Origin: SXRF01 sp964624555
Lineage (GTDB): Bacteria; Pseudomonadota; Alphaproteobacteria; Rickettsiales; SXRF01
NCBI GenBank assembly: GCA_964624555.1
Contig: CAZUXB010000006.1
Location: 1 to 64,000 of the forward strand
DNA length: 64,000 nucleotides
Reading direction: 5' to 3'
Shown: positions 16,919 through 25,813 of the stretch, piece by piece
Position numbering within the stretch: position 1 is the stretch's first letter
Layout: every line of letters begins with the position of its first letter
The notes under the pieces: model-generated
The model's database searches: none
What the model was told of the DNA's origin: nothing
Seen by the model: only the letters and a program-made list of their open reading frames with translations
Program-made: the position numbers and the translations under genes

Positions 16919-18569
16919 AACGTTCTTCTTTTGCAGCAGCAGCAAGGAACTGTGCTGGTAATTCCCCAAGCGCTAAATTATTATCAGGCGGAACAGCAGA
17001 TGTACCCGGCCTGCGCAATTCATTGGCGCCATTCCTTAAATGCTGCAAAACATCTTTAATCGGCTTTGTATCCAGATCAATATAGCCATTGGTAATTGGT
17101 AATTTCGTTGGCCCGATACTGACTCCTGGGACACGCAGAGCTGTTATTGGTATTAATGTTTGCTTTCCATCTGTACCCACAGGAAATTTTCCGGTTTGGT
17201 CAGCTATGGAAAAACCTATTATTTTACCATCTTTGTTAGCTATAATTTGCATTGTCCCGGCTTCTGTTTTTTCTGTTTTTTTGCCGTTGTTATCTACCAT
17301 AAAAACTATAGCTTTATCCCCAGATAGCGGAACAATATTGTAGCCATCTGGATTAGCTATTCTCCTTACAGTTGATAGCACACCTTTAACAGCATCATCG
17401 TTCAGGTCAATTTTGCTATCTTTCACCGGGATAGTGACATTGCCAATTGGAATGGTTGCAATACTTCCCTTGCCATCATCAGCGAACTTTCCGTCTTTGC
17501 CAGCCAGCGCCACGGAAACAACCGTACCGTCCCTAGTGGCATAAATTTTCATAGCCCCCGCTTCCGGCTTGGTTATGGCCTTATTCTCACCATTAATTAT
17601 AAATTCCGAAAGCATCGTTTTTTCAGAAAGTTTAACCTGTGATAACGGTAAATCTGTTACCACGATACTTCTGCTTGGTACTGGTGTCGCTACTACTTCT
17701 TGTGACCCTTTAGCGGCCTCCCTCAATTCAGCCAAACTTTTTTGAAATTCCTGTGACCCAACATCAATATAACCATCCTTAACCGGCAGGGTGATTTTTT
17801 TATCAACTGGAAGCATTGTGATTTTGTCTTTACTACCATCGTCAGTAATTTCAAACTTTCCGGATGCGCCGGTTGCAGCAACATAACCAACCACAACTTC
17901 GCCCGGTTTATCCCCAGCAAAGGCTTCTATCTGAATCAATCCCTGACCTTCAGTTGCCTGCGTAACTTTTCCGTCGTTATCTACTCTGAAAACAACCCGG
18001 TCCTTAGACGTAGGCACCGGAACTTTCCCTGTATTAACATCCGCAGCTGTAGCTGCTGTAACCACGGCTGGAGCCGCTGCCGGTGCCGTCGCTGGCTGTG
18101 GTGGGGCTGGTGTTTGCGCTGGCGCTTGCTGCCCATTGCCAATTCCCAGTTTCAAACCTTCCTTCGGTTTGTCAGTATTAAACATATTGCCGATGCTGTT
18201 TATTATACTATTGGGGTTTTTTGCATCAGCGGCATAACCAGCAATCAACGCCGCACCGGCAAACAGAAAAGACATAATGCCTCCCTCTACCCCAAACAGG
18301 GAGAGGGCAGCAACAATAACACCAAATAACAAACCGGTATTATTTCCAAGGAAACCAGCTACACCACCCGCTGCCTCAGAGGCAGTTTTTTTAGCTTCCT
18401 CACCGTTTTTTAATAACTCATCTGCCTTTGCTTTTGCTGCATCCACAACAGGGGCGGCAGCAGCCTTACCCGCCGCTGCTACGTCAGAAGCAGCTTTACC
18501 AGCAGAATCGACAGCGGCTGCGGCATTTTTCTGTGCGCTATCTAGATTTTGTTTAACTTCATCAACCAT
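16902..18569 (-). CDS. Membrane-anchored protein with three internal repeats
   Basis: 555 residues, family not recognised. Residues 1-70 are an Ala/Lys-rich amphipathic helix region; about 76-113 is hydrophobic and forms two membrane helices around VEGGIMSFLFAGAALIAGYAAD; about 140-195 is a Pro/Ala-rich linker. The rest holds three diverged modules of about 100-110 residues, each with a (V/I)xNxGKxT-type strand, an EAGxMxI strand, a GKF turn and an IPVKDxxIDL ending before a helix. The modules look beta-rich and could be adhesive or binding domains, but this is inference. Upstream, 20 bases away, lies a 294-residue gene with a similar membrane module. Confidence 0.7.
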   Translation of the reverse strand: MVDEVKQNLDSAQKNAAAAVDSAGKAASDVAAAGKAAAAPVVDAAKAKADELLKNGEEAKKTASEAAGGVAGFLGNNTGLLFGVIVAALSLFGVEGGIMSFLFAGAALIAGYAADAKNPNSIINSIGNMFNTDKPKEGLKLGIGNGQQAPAQTPAPPQPATAPAAAPAVVTAATAADVNTGKVPVPTSKDRVVFRVDNDGKVTQATEGQGLIQIEAFAGDKPGEVVVGYVAATGASGKFEITDDGSKDKITMLPVDKKITLPVKDGYIDVGSQEFQKSLAELREAAKGSQEVVATPVPSRSIVVTDLPLSQVKLSEKTMLSEFIINGENKAITKPEAGAMKIYATRDGTVVSVALAGKDGKFADDGKGSIATIPIGNVTIPVKDSKIDLNDDAVKGVLSTVRRIANPDGYNIVPLSGDKAIVFMVDNNGKKTEKTEAGTMQIIANKDGKIIGFSIADQTGKFPVGTDGKQTLIPITALRVPGVSIGPTKLPITNGYIDLDTKPIKDVLQHLRNGANELRRPGTSAVPPDNNLALGELPAQFLAAAAKEERSNTLG

Positions 18570-18589
18570 AAATATTCCTGAATTTTATC

Positions 18590-19474
18590 CTATCTGGCTG
18601 GAGCTGCAGCAGTTTGCGTAGTTGGTGCAGGAGTAACCGGACTAGCGCCTCCAGGGCCACTACTACCAGTAAATATAGCTTTTATATTTGCTTTCTCAGC
18701 CGCGCCAGCCACACCAGGAATTCGTGACATGTCCTGTCCCTTTTCTGCTGCCTTCTTAGGCCCCTTCGCTTTTTCGTCCTTGGGTGTAGTTGGAGTGGAA
18801 TTACTAGCATCATAGCTTTCAACAATTTTATTTCCTGCCCATACGCCGGCCACTGTAAGCAGTGCAGTGGCAATTATCCCCATGAATCCACCTTCGAGTC
18901 CACCAGTAAGAAAAATACCAGCAACAAGCCCCGCCAGACCACCAAATATCCCGCCCTTCTGCGCACCACCTTTTTCATTATCGTAAAAAGGCTTGGTAAC
19001 CATGTCGGTAACGCTGGGGGACGGAACTTCCCTTTTTATAGCCGCATAAGCCTCGGCCACCTGAATATCAAGCTTTGCCTTCTGCTCAGGAGTAGTCGCT
19101 TCCGGGTGACGTTGATAATTTAGTGCTTTTACACTCTGCAGAACCCTGGTTTGCATTTCCTCTTCAGCTTTTATTTTCTGTGCCCGCAGCCAGTCCTCCG
19201 TTTTCTCGGCGCCATTAGTTGGGTCTACCTTGCTGGACTCAGCAAAGTTTTTTACAAACCACTGTAACTCTTGGCCCCTGGCATCGATTATGTCCTGGAA
19301 AATCTGCCTATCAATTTTGGGGTTATGCGCCTTGGCGTAGGAAATAGCAGCTTCCATCTCGGTATTGGACTTTATTGCTTCCTGCTCTATTCTGGCGCGC
19401 ATAGCCGCATCCTTGGCGGCATTGGCTTTAGCCAGTTCCGCCGGAACAACTATTGTCTGGTCACCATCAGCCAT
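18590..19474 (-). CDS. Membrane protein with helical N-terminal domain
   Basis: 294 residues, family not recognised. The first 160 or so residues are charged and helical; about 175-220 is a glycine-rich double membrane segment (GGIFGGLAGLVAGIFLTGG, then LEGGFMGIIATALLTVAGVWAGN); the tail is Pro/Ala/Thr-rich and disordered. The EGGxM...A...AG..A pattern is shared with the downstream 555-residue protein, so the two probably act in the same membrane assembly. No signal peptide. The 172 bases upstream hold two copies of TGTTACA 22 bases apart (19562, 19584). Confidence 0.7.
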   Translation of the reverse strand: MADGDQTIVVPAELAKANAAKDAAMRARIEQEAIKSNTEMEAAISYAKAHNPKIDRQIFQDIIDARGQELQWFVKNFAESSKVDPTNGAEKTEDWLRAQKIKAEEEMQTRVLQSVKALNYQRHPEATTPEQKAKLDIQVAEAYAAIKREVPSPSVTDMVTKPFYDNEKGGAQKGGIFGGLAGLVAGIFLTGGLEGGFMGIIATALLTVAGVWAGNKIVESYDASNSTPTTPKDEKAKGPKKAAEKGQDMSRIPGVAGAAEKANIKAIFTGSSGPGGASPVTPAPTTQTAAAPAR

Positions 19475-19646
19475 AATACTGCTTTCTAAGAACCTATAAA
19501 AAATAAAGTTTTCTACAGCCTAAGGGTATATAAAACAGCCCTTTTCCTCAAGTGAAGCTTTTGTTACAAAGGCACCAGCGAAATGTTACAATTACGCTAA
19601 TAACCGTAACATATTAATAATTAAAAGAAAAGTTAAAATAACAGAT

Positions 19647-20375
19647 CTACTGCCCGGCCATCCGGCAATGAACATTAACTATAAACGGGCGGGCGCGGTC
19701 ATTAACCCGGTCTGGTGACAGGTAAATATTAGAATCTGCCGTTTGATACTGGACATTGTTGCGCTCAAGAAAATCCTTCACTGTGGGCAGGCTAATCGCG
19801 ATATCGGACTTTTTTATAATTTCTACGCTATCGTCAGGATTTTTAATATGCAGCTCATTTTTCGCCACTATTACACCAACAACATTACCGGCACTATCAA
19901 GCAGCGGCCCGCCAGAATTGCCATGCTCTACCGAATCTTTGAATTGCAGCCATTTTTCTTCACCAGTAGGGCCTTTCATATCAATAATACTGGAAGTGCG
20001 GATTATCGGATCATTACCCCGCCATGATTCCCCCGGATAACCTATAATAACCACCGGGTCTTTGGCTTTAACCGGTTGCCGCATGGAATTGAAATAAGCC
20101 ATGTTCGGACTGGTAAAAGCCGCCTTAAGCAGGGCAAGATCATGCTCCGAATCCTGTGCAACTAAAGTTGCCCCGGTGGACATCCCATCACCGTGGACAC
20201 TAATCTTGTCACAGCCTTGTATCACATGGTTATTGGTCAGAACATGCCCATCATGGGTAACAAAAAAACCTGTACCAGAAGTATAGGCAATGAGTTTTAC
20301 ACCCTGCGCCTGTGCATCACCTATCAGGAATACACAAAAAATAATCGCAATATTCAAAATTGTTTTTACAACCAT
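19647..20375 (-). CDS. Secreted trypsin-like serine protease
   Basis: 242 residues from the ATG at 20375; a longer reading frame upstream is only the shadow of motB. Signal peptide with a probable cut after AQA23. The S1 protease triad is H50 (TNNHV), D79 (SEHDLALL) and S154 (HGNSGGPLL), as in DegP/HtrA, but no PDZ domain follows, so it is a minimal HtrA-like periplasmic protease. It starts one base after motB ends and is probably translated from the same transcript. Confidence 0.9.
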   Translation of the reverse strand: MVVKTILNIAIIFCVFLIGDAQAQGVKLIAYTSGTGFFVTHDGHVLTNNHVIQGCDKISVHGDGMSTGATLVAQDSEHDLALLKAAFTSPNMAYFNSMRQPVKAKDPVVIIGYPGESWRGNDPIIRTSSIIDMKGPTGEEKWLQFKDSVEHGNSGGPLLDSAGNVVGVIVAKNELHIKNPDDSVEIIKKSDIAISLPTVKDFLERNNVQYQTADSNIYLSPDRVNDRARPFIVNVHCRMAGQ

Positions 20376-20376
20376 A

Positions 20377-21414
20377 TTATTTCTTGTCCACAGGAGCAAA
20401 AATAGAATCACCACTAGGGGCTGATTCCCTTGGGGTATTGTCGACACCTTTTTCTTCAACTTTGGGTTCGTCTTTCTTGATTTTTGCATCCGGCACTGAA
20501 AGCAGTGAACGGGTAGTGGGCATGGTTTTCGGATCGCGGAAATAAGACCCGCGCAGTATGATAATTGTAATGCGCCTATTGCGCGGGCTGTTTGGCTCGG
20601 TCGGCACCAGTAGCTCTTTATCTGCCAGCGCCTCAACCTTAACCACACGCTCCGGTTCAAGCTGCGTAGTAGAAAGCATCCTGCGGGCAGCATTGGCACG
20701 GTCAGCCGATAATTCCCAAATCGTATATTGAGGGTTCTGGGTAGCCGACTGGGAATCAGTATGCCCCTTGATAGCTATGTTGTTGGGGGTTTTGGCAACC
20801 ATCCGCGCCATGCTGTCGAGAATCTTTTTACCGGTTTCAGTAAGCGCCGCCCCACCCGGTACAAACATCGGTTTCTTGGCATCGTCAATCATGTCGATTT
20901 TAAGACCTTCCGCCGTTTCCTGCACCATCACGTTATTCTGGTATTCCTTGAGATCTTCCTGGGTATCCATTGCCTGCTTTATATCCTGGGCAGTGGACTG
21001 CATCTGTTCGGCATCCTCGGTATTTTCTGCCACTTTATCATTTTTACTCTGGGCTTCGGCATCCGGGTCACTTTCACCTTTTGTCGGGTTTGGTGCAGCC
21101 GCCACATCGCCCTGCTTGACCTGCCCTACCACCAGCCCAACGGCCGTAAGATCGTTCTTTGATTTACCTGCTTCGGAAGCATGTAACCCGCCCTTCATAC
21201 CAATACCCATTGAATCTTTAATACCGATAGTAGGAGTAAAATACTCGGCAAGACCCATTTTCTGCGCTGTAGTGGTCGCAGAAAGCAGCCACAGCAAAAG
21301 GAAGAAGGCCATCATCGCCGTCACGAAATCGGCATACGCCACTTTCCACGCGCCACCATGATGGCCGCCGGAAATTTTTTTGACTTTCTTAATAATGGGT
21401 TGTTCTTCTGTCAT
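20377..21414 (-). CDS. motB: MotB-like OmpA-domain protein
   Basis: 345 residues. N-terminal GGAWKVAYADFVTAMMAFFLLLW is the MotB plug and membrane helix with the proton-carrying aspartate at D29. A long variable linker (about 75-170) follows, then an OmpA-like peptidoglycan-binding domain with GHTDSQ, SADRANAAR and NRRI. MotB pairs with MotA to form the flagellar stator. No motA is adjacent in the 40 kb on either side, so it works with a distant motA or has another role. Cotranscribed with the downstream protease. Confidence 0.9.
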   Translation of the reverse strand: MTEEQPIIKKVKKISGGHHGGAWKVAYADFVTAMMAFFLLLWLLSATTTAQKMGLAEYFTPTIGIKDSMGIGMKGGLHASEAGKSKNDLTAVGLVVGQVKQGDVAAAPNPTKGESDPDAEAQSKNDKVAENTEDAEQMQSTAQDIKQAMDTQEDLKEYQNNVMVQETAEGLKIDMIDDAKKPMFVPGGAALTETGKKILDSMARMVAKTPNNIAIKGHTDSQSATQNPQYTIWELSADRANAARRMLSTTQLEPERVVKVEALADKELLVPTEPNSPRNRRITIIILRGSYFRDPKTMPTTRSLLSVPDAKIKKDEPKVEEKGVDNTPRESAPSGDSIFAPVDKK

Positions 21415-21607
21415 AATCCGATAATTATGGAACAGAACACTTAATAAACCATTATCAATAATTAATTGAAGCTATAAAAATCATCAAAACTCTGACTAAA
21501 CATCAAAAATTATTAACAAAGATATAAAAATAGATTAAATTTTATACTACATACAGAACATCATTTTATAATTATTAATAATTAATACTGCGCCAATATC
21601 TTGGAAT

Positions 21608-21660
21608 AAAATTGTTCTACAGCCATTAAAATGCTATCATACACGTAGTATAACAATTTT
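21608..21660. repeat. Inverted repeat upstream of the thioredoxin-like gene
   Basis: AAAATTGTT (21608-21616) and AACAATTTT (21652-21660) form a perfect 9-base inverted repeat around 35 bases, ending 15 bases before the thioredoxin-like start. It could be an operator or looped regulator site. The remaining intergenic DNA (21415-21607) is very AT-rich without clear motifs. Confidence 0.35.
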
Positions 21661-21675
21661 CAGAATTTGGCAGTT

Positions 21676-22278
21676 ATGGAAAACCAAAAAAAACGTCCTT
21701 TTATAACAGTAACGGAAGCATTGATTTCGTCTGCGGTATTGTTTCTGACGGCTGTTGCTTTTGAGAAAATAGATCTAACCCCACAAGTTCCCCTTAGAAG
21801 CGTACTGGAAGCAGAAGTATCGCAATTTGCCGAACAAATTGTGGATCTGCCCATTTCCCAAATAGCCCGGAAAATTGAAACAAGCGATGGCAAACCAACC
21901 CTTATGGTTATTTACGCTTCATGGTGCGCTTATTGCAAACTGCTGCTGCCTAAAATTGCGGCTCTGAAGAACGAAGGTGATCTGAACAATATCCACCTCC
22001 TCTTTATTTCATTGGACGAAGATAAAAGAAAACTTTCCACCTACATCCTGCAACGTAATTACGATAGGATATACGATCCTTATATGTTGGAAAATAACAG
22101 CGTAAAAGGATTAGATAATTTCATGATAACCAAAGGTTCATCGTACAACGGCAGTATTCCCTACACAGTAATTTTTGACAGCAAAGGCAAACTGGTTTCT
22201 ACACTGCACGGAACAGTAGACAAACCATCCCTGCGGGAATTTATTGAAGACGCTGTGGCTAACCTTCAGTCGCCTTAA
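21676..22278 (+). CDS. Membrane-anchored thioredoxin-like protein
   Basis: 200 residues from the ATG at 21676. One N-terminal helix (about 11-29) anchors the protein, and the thioredoxin fold carries WCAYC (C84, C87). The domain resembles TlpA/ResA disulfide reductases of the periplasm, where it could keep cytochrome apoproteins or other thiols reduced. Partner unknown. The last 20 bases overlap the convergent kdpD. Confidence 0.82.
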   Translation: MENQKKRPFITVTEALISSAVLFLTAVAFEKIDLTPQVPLRSVLEAEVSQFAEQIVDLPISQIARKIETSDGKPTLMVIYASWCAYCKLLLPKIAALKNEGDLNNIHLLFISLDEDKRKLSTYILQRNYDRIYDPYMLENNSVKGLDNFMITKGSSYNGSIPYTVIFDSKGKLVSTLHGTVDKPSLREFIEDAVANLQSP

Positions 22279-24952
22279 TAGGCAGGGTAAAAGTAAAAAT
22301 CGCTCCGGTTCCTTCGCTGGCACTGTCTGCCCATATCGCTCCGCCATGCGCATGGACAATACCACGGCAGATCGCCAGTCCCAAACTACCATCACCGCTG
22401 GTTCCAGCATAGAATTTATCAAATATTTTCTCTTCATCACCTTTTTTGATGCCCGGCCCATTATCAGCAACAGAAACCCTTATATCAGGTTTAGTGGTGA
22501 TCGCAGAAATAGTTACAGTAGTTCCAGGTGGGGTATAAACAGAAGCATTTTCCAGCAGGTTAATAAGGACCTGTTCAACTAACAACCCATCTATCGGAAC
22601 CAAAGGCAGGCCGTGCTCAATATTGGTAATAACCTTATGTTTGGAAAGTTTCTGCTCCACCCGCATAAGTGCCGAACCAATCAGCTCTTCGACAAAATAC
22701 AACTCTTTATTGAGTTTTACTGAACCAGATTCAAGGCTGGTCACATCCAGCAGGTTAGTTACCATCCGGGCTAACCTTGCCCCCTCTTCATGGATAGAGC
22801 GCAACAGTTCAGTTTTATATTCACCGCTGATTTTATCGCCTTCTATAAGCAAAGTACTGGCAGCACTGGTTATTGCCACCAGTGGGGTACGCAGGTCATG
22901 CGATACGGAAGATAATAAAATATTACGTAGCTTTTCACTGGATGCTTCGATCATGGTTTTTTCTACCATTTCAGCCGATTTAGCGCGCTCCAGGGCAGAT
23001 GCTGTAATACCGCAGAATGCTTCTACCAGCTCTACTTTATCTGTTTCATAGCCACCAACTTTATCATCATGCGGCATAAGCCCGATAACTCCCATTACCC
23101 CACTCGACGATATAAGTGGTACATAAAATGCACTGGCGCTAGGTAGGGTGTTGGTACCCAACCCTGCATTCTGCTTATGGGAAAAGGCCCAGCGTGCCAC
23201 GCTTTCTTCGCGTACAGGGTCGGCACCATGCATGTCACCATGGGTTTCAGCAACTACCGTTTGCAATTCGCCTTTCTCGTCCGGCAGCCACAGGAACACA
23301 TTGCTATCCAGAACTTCGGCAATATGCTGCGCTGCCACCTGGGCAAGATTTACCTTACCACGGCTGGCAGTAAGCTCACGGCTCATAGCAAACAGGCTTG
23401 AAGTGTTTTTTTCACGCCTGCGGGCACCTATAGCCTGCAAACGCAAACGAGAGGTTTGTGAGCCTATGATTATGCCTGTAAGCATGAGCACACAAAAAGT
23501 AATGATATGCCGTTCTTCCACTATTTTAAAGGAATGATAAGGCATTATGAAAAAGAAATTGAAGCACAAGGCCGAAAGAAAAGTTGCTACCAATGAAGGT
23601 ATCCGCCCATAACGCAGGGAAATCCCGACAACGCTTATAAGATAAAGCATAACCAAATTCGATGGATCGATGTAAGGGCGGACCAGCAACATTAAAATAG
23701 TCACCAGGATAGTTATTACCGCCGCCAGCGTATAATATTGCCACGGCGTACGCGCTTTCCAGAAAGGTGAATTCAACCCCTTCCTGTCTTCAGTATCTCC
23801 GGTAACCACATATACGTCAATATCACCGGAACCACGTATTATCTCATCGGCAAGAGTACCAAAAAGAAATGCCTTAAGCCGCGATTTGTTTGGCTTACCA
23901 ACAACGATCTTACTTATGCCGTTGGCGCGAGCATAGGCAAGAATATCATCAGATGCCTTCTGCCCTTGAATAACCTCAGTCTTAGCACCCATGCGATCTG
24001 CTAGGCGGAGCGTACGTTCTACAGCGGCTTTACCTTCTTTATTCAGGCGATAATGACGTTCGTTCTCAATATAAACCACTGTCCATTGTGATTTAAGACC
24101 ACTTGACATACGCTTGGCAGTACGCACCAGCTTGGTCGAAAGAGCATCCGGCCCTATACAAACAAGTATGCGCTCTGCACCGCTCCAGCCCTGTGCTCCC
24201 CCCGCCTGTGTTTTATAGATATCCATCATCGCATCTACCCGCTCGGCAGTACGGCGCAGCGCAAGCTCACGCAGGGCGATTAAGTTGCTTTTTTTGAAAA
24301 AATTCTGGGCAGCACGTTTCTTGGCATCAGCGGCAATATAAACCTTACCCTCACTCAAACGCTTGAGAAGCTCCTCGGAAGGTATGTCGACCAGAGAAAT
24401 TTCGTCGGCCTTGTCGAAGATAGCATCAGGTACCGTCTCCCTGACCCATACACCGGTTATGCGGGCAACAACATCATTAAGGCTTTCCAGATGCTGCACG
24501 TTTATTGTGGTGTATACATTGATGCCAGCATCAAGCAATTCATCAACATCCTGCCAACGCTTGGGATGACGGGAACCGGGAGCGTTGCTGTGCGCCAACT
24601 CATCCAGCAATATAAGTTGTGGCTTGCGTACCAGCGCCGTGTCAATATCGAATTCCTTGATTATAGTACCCCGGTGCTGCACTTCACGGTTGGGAAGAAT
24701 AGGCAACCCTTCAAGGAGTTTTTTGGTTTCTTCGCGGCCATGGGTTTCAACCAGTCCTATCACCACGTCTATTTTGTCATTCAAGGCCGACTTACCGGCA
24801 GAAAGCATGGCATAGGTCTTACCAACACCAGCGCAAGCGCCAAAAAATATCTTAAGTTTTCCGCGGTTGCTGCTAGCCTGTAATTCCTCCTTCTCCTCCG
24901 CAGTTATACGGCTGAGCAATTCATCAGGATCTGGGCGCGACTCATCATGCAT
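22259..24952 (-). CDS. kdpD: KdpD-type sensor histidine kinase
   Basis: 897 residues with full KdpD architecture: N-terminal KdpD domain with Walker A GACAGVGK (38-45) and the LLDELAHSNAPGSRHPKRW block, a universal-stress-like domain (about 250-370), four membrane helices (about 400-500, DUF4118), a GAF-like domain, then HisKA with the H box SHDLRTPL, and HATPase with N box (NLLENA), G1 (DNGPGIKKGDEEKIFDKFY region) and G2 (LGLAICRG). KdpD senses potassium limitation and phosphorylates KdpE. Neither kdpE nor kdpFABC is next to it, so it is an orphan in this window. The short TTTTATT at its end shows no terminator. Confidence 0.94.
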   Translation of the reverse strand: MHDESRPDPDELLSRITAEEKEELQASSNRGKLKIFFGACAGVGKTYAMLSAGKSALNDKIDVVIGLVETHGREETKKLLEGLPILPNREVQHRGTIIKEFDIDTALVRKPQLILLDELAHSNAPGSRHPKRWQDVDELLDAGINVYTTINVQHLESLNDVVARITGVWVRETVPDAIFDKADEISLVDIPSEELLKRLSEGKVYIAADAKKRAAQNFFKKSNLIALRELALRRTAERVDAMMDIYKTQAGGAQGWSGAERILVCIGPDALSTKLVRTAKRMSSGLKSQWTVVYIENERHYRLNKEGKAAVERTLRLADRMGAKTEVIQGQKASDDILAYARANGISKIVVGKPNKSRLKAFLFGTLADEIIRGSGDIDVYVVTGDTEDRKGLNSPFWKARTPWQYYTLAAVITILVTILMLLVRPYIDPSNLVMLYLISVVGISLRYGRIPSLVATFLSALCFNFFFIMPYHSFKIVEERHIITFCVLMLTGIIIGSQTSRLRLQAIGARRREKNTSSLFAMSRELTASRGKVNLAQVAAQHIAEVLDSNVFLWLPDEKGELQTVVAETHGDMHGADPVREESVARWAFSHKQNAGLGTNTLPSASAFYVPLISSSGVMGVIGLMPHDDKVGGYETDKVELVEAFCGITASALERAKSAEMVEKTMIEASSEKLRNILLSSVSHDLRTPLVAITSAASTLLIEGDKISGEYKTELLRSIHEEGARLARMVTNLLDVTSLESGSVKLNKELYFVEELIGSALMRVEQKLSKHKVITNIEHGLPLVPIDGLLVEQVLINLLENASVYTPPGTTVTISAITTKPDIRVSVADNGPGIKKGDEEKIFDKFYAGTSGDGSLGLAICRGIVHAHGGAIWADSASEGTGAIFTFTLPIKATEG

Positions 24953-25035
24953 AGCCAGAGTGTAGCTGATTTTGCTTTGCTTACAACAGAAAAACTTGTA
25001 GCCTGGTCCAGGATTACCAAACTATAAAAACCATC

Positions 25036-25677
25036 ATGTCCCTATTGGCACCTATTGATATTTACTGTGAGAGATTAAGCCCAGAGCTTCTTGCTGAACC
25101 TCTCAATGCGCTTAGCAATATCTCATTCCTTCTGGCTGCATGGTTTTTGCACATGGCATACAGGAAGAGCGGGGTGCATAACCGCCATATTGCCATACTG
25201 ATAGGAATTGTATTTACGGTTGGGATTGGCAGCCTGTTGTTTCATACCTTTGCCAACAAGCTGACTATGCTGGCTGATATAATACCAATAATGGTTTTCG
25301 TTTTTTATTATCTTTATTGTGCGCTTAAGATGTTGTTGAAACTCACTAACTCCGGTTCCGTAATAGCAAATGCCATTTTGCTGGTGGCAAGTGCGCTTAC
25401 CGGATTATTACCGCGCGAGCTGCAATTTAACGGTTCAGTTTCGTATTTTCCATGCCTTATAGCCCTCCTGCTGGTAGCATTAAAAAGCAGAAATAAAATT
25501 CTCTACCTCGCTAATATAATTTTCTTATTTTCTCTTACTTTCCGTAGTATAGATATGGTAGTTTGCCCAGAGCTTTCTATTGGTACGCATTTTCTGTGGC
25601 ATCTGCTAAATGGTTTACTTCTCTACCTTCTTGTAAAAGTATTAATTAACCATTGCGCAGGCGAGAGAAGCGTGTAG
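25036..25677 (+). CDS. Ceramidase-like integral membrane protein
   Basis: 213 residues with six to seven transmembrane helices. Residues 8-30 (IDIYCERLSPELLAEPLNAL) and the GSLLFHTFANKLTMLADIIPIM, RSIDMV and GTHFLWHLLNG blocks match the ceramidase/CREST hydrolase superfamily, whose histidines, serine and aspartate bind a zinc in the membrane. Substrate unknown; bacteria without sphingolipids often carry such genes. It is divergent from kdpD and is followed by palindromic element D1. Confidence 0.8.
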   Translation: MSLLAPIDIYCERLSPELLAEPLNALSNISFLLAAWFLHMAYRKSGVHNRHIAILIGIVFTVGIGSLLFHTFANKLTMLADIIPIMVFVFYYLYCALKMLLKLTNSGSVIANAILLVASALTGLLPRELQFNGSVSYFPCLIALLLVALKSRNKILYLANIIFLFSLTFRSIDMVVCPELSIGTHFLWHLLNGLLLYLLVKVLINHCAGERSV

Positions 25678-25693
25678 AACTATATGTTAAAAG

Positions 25694-25776
25694 CACGCTC
25701 GCTTCGCGGCGCAAAATCGCGCTTTCGGCTTGCGATTTTGATAATATATCAGATATAAAGAAATCTGATATATTAC
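25694..25776. repeat. Two-hairpin palindromic element D1
   Basis: Conserved GC-rich part ACGCTCGCTTCGCGGCGCAA then CAAAATCGC pairing with GCGATTTTG, followed by a second hairpin TAATATATCAGAT (25742-25754) pairing with ATCTGATATATTA (25763-25775). It lies between the ceramidase-like gene and recA and therefore in the recA leader. A second copy is at 40863-40956, where the first stem reads CAAAACCGC/GCGGTTTTG, a compensatory change. Confidence 0.8.
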
Positions 25777-25813
25777 TAGGTTACTATTCGTACACATTTT
25801 TTGAGGAATTTTT

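Noticed and set aside
19562..19590. Pho box from two TGTTACA copies 22 bases apart
   Set aside because: The unit expected between them at 11 bases is missing, so the match is not convincing.
20376..20699. N-terminal extension of the trypsin-like protease
   Set aside because: The extra 108 codons lie in another frame of motB; the real signal peptide starts at 20375.
25740..25813. SOS (LexA) box before recA
   Set aside because: No GTTC-N7-GTTC or GAAC-N7-GAAC pattern and no E. coli-type CTGT-N8-ACAG site is present.
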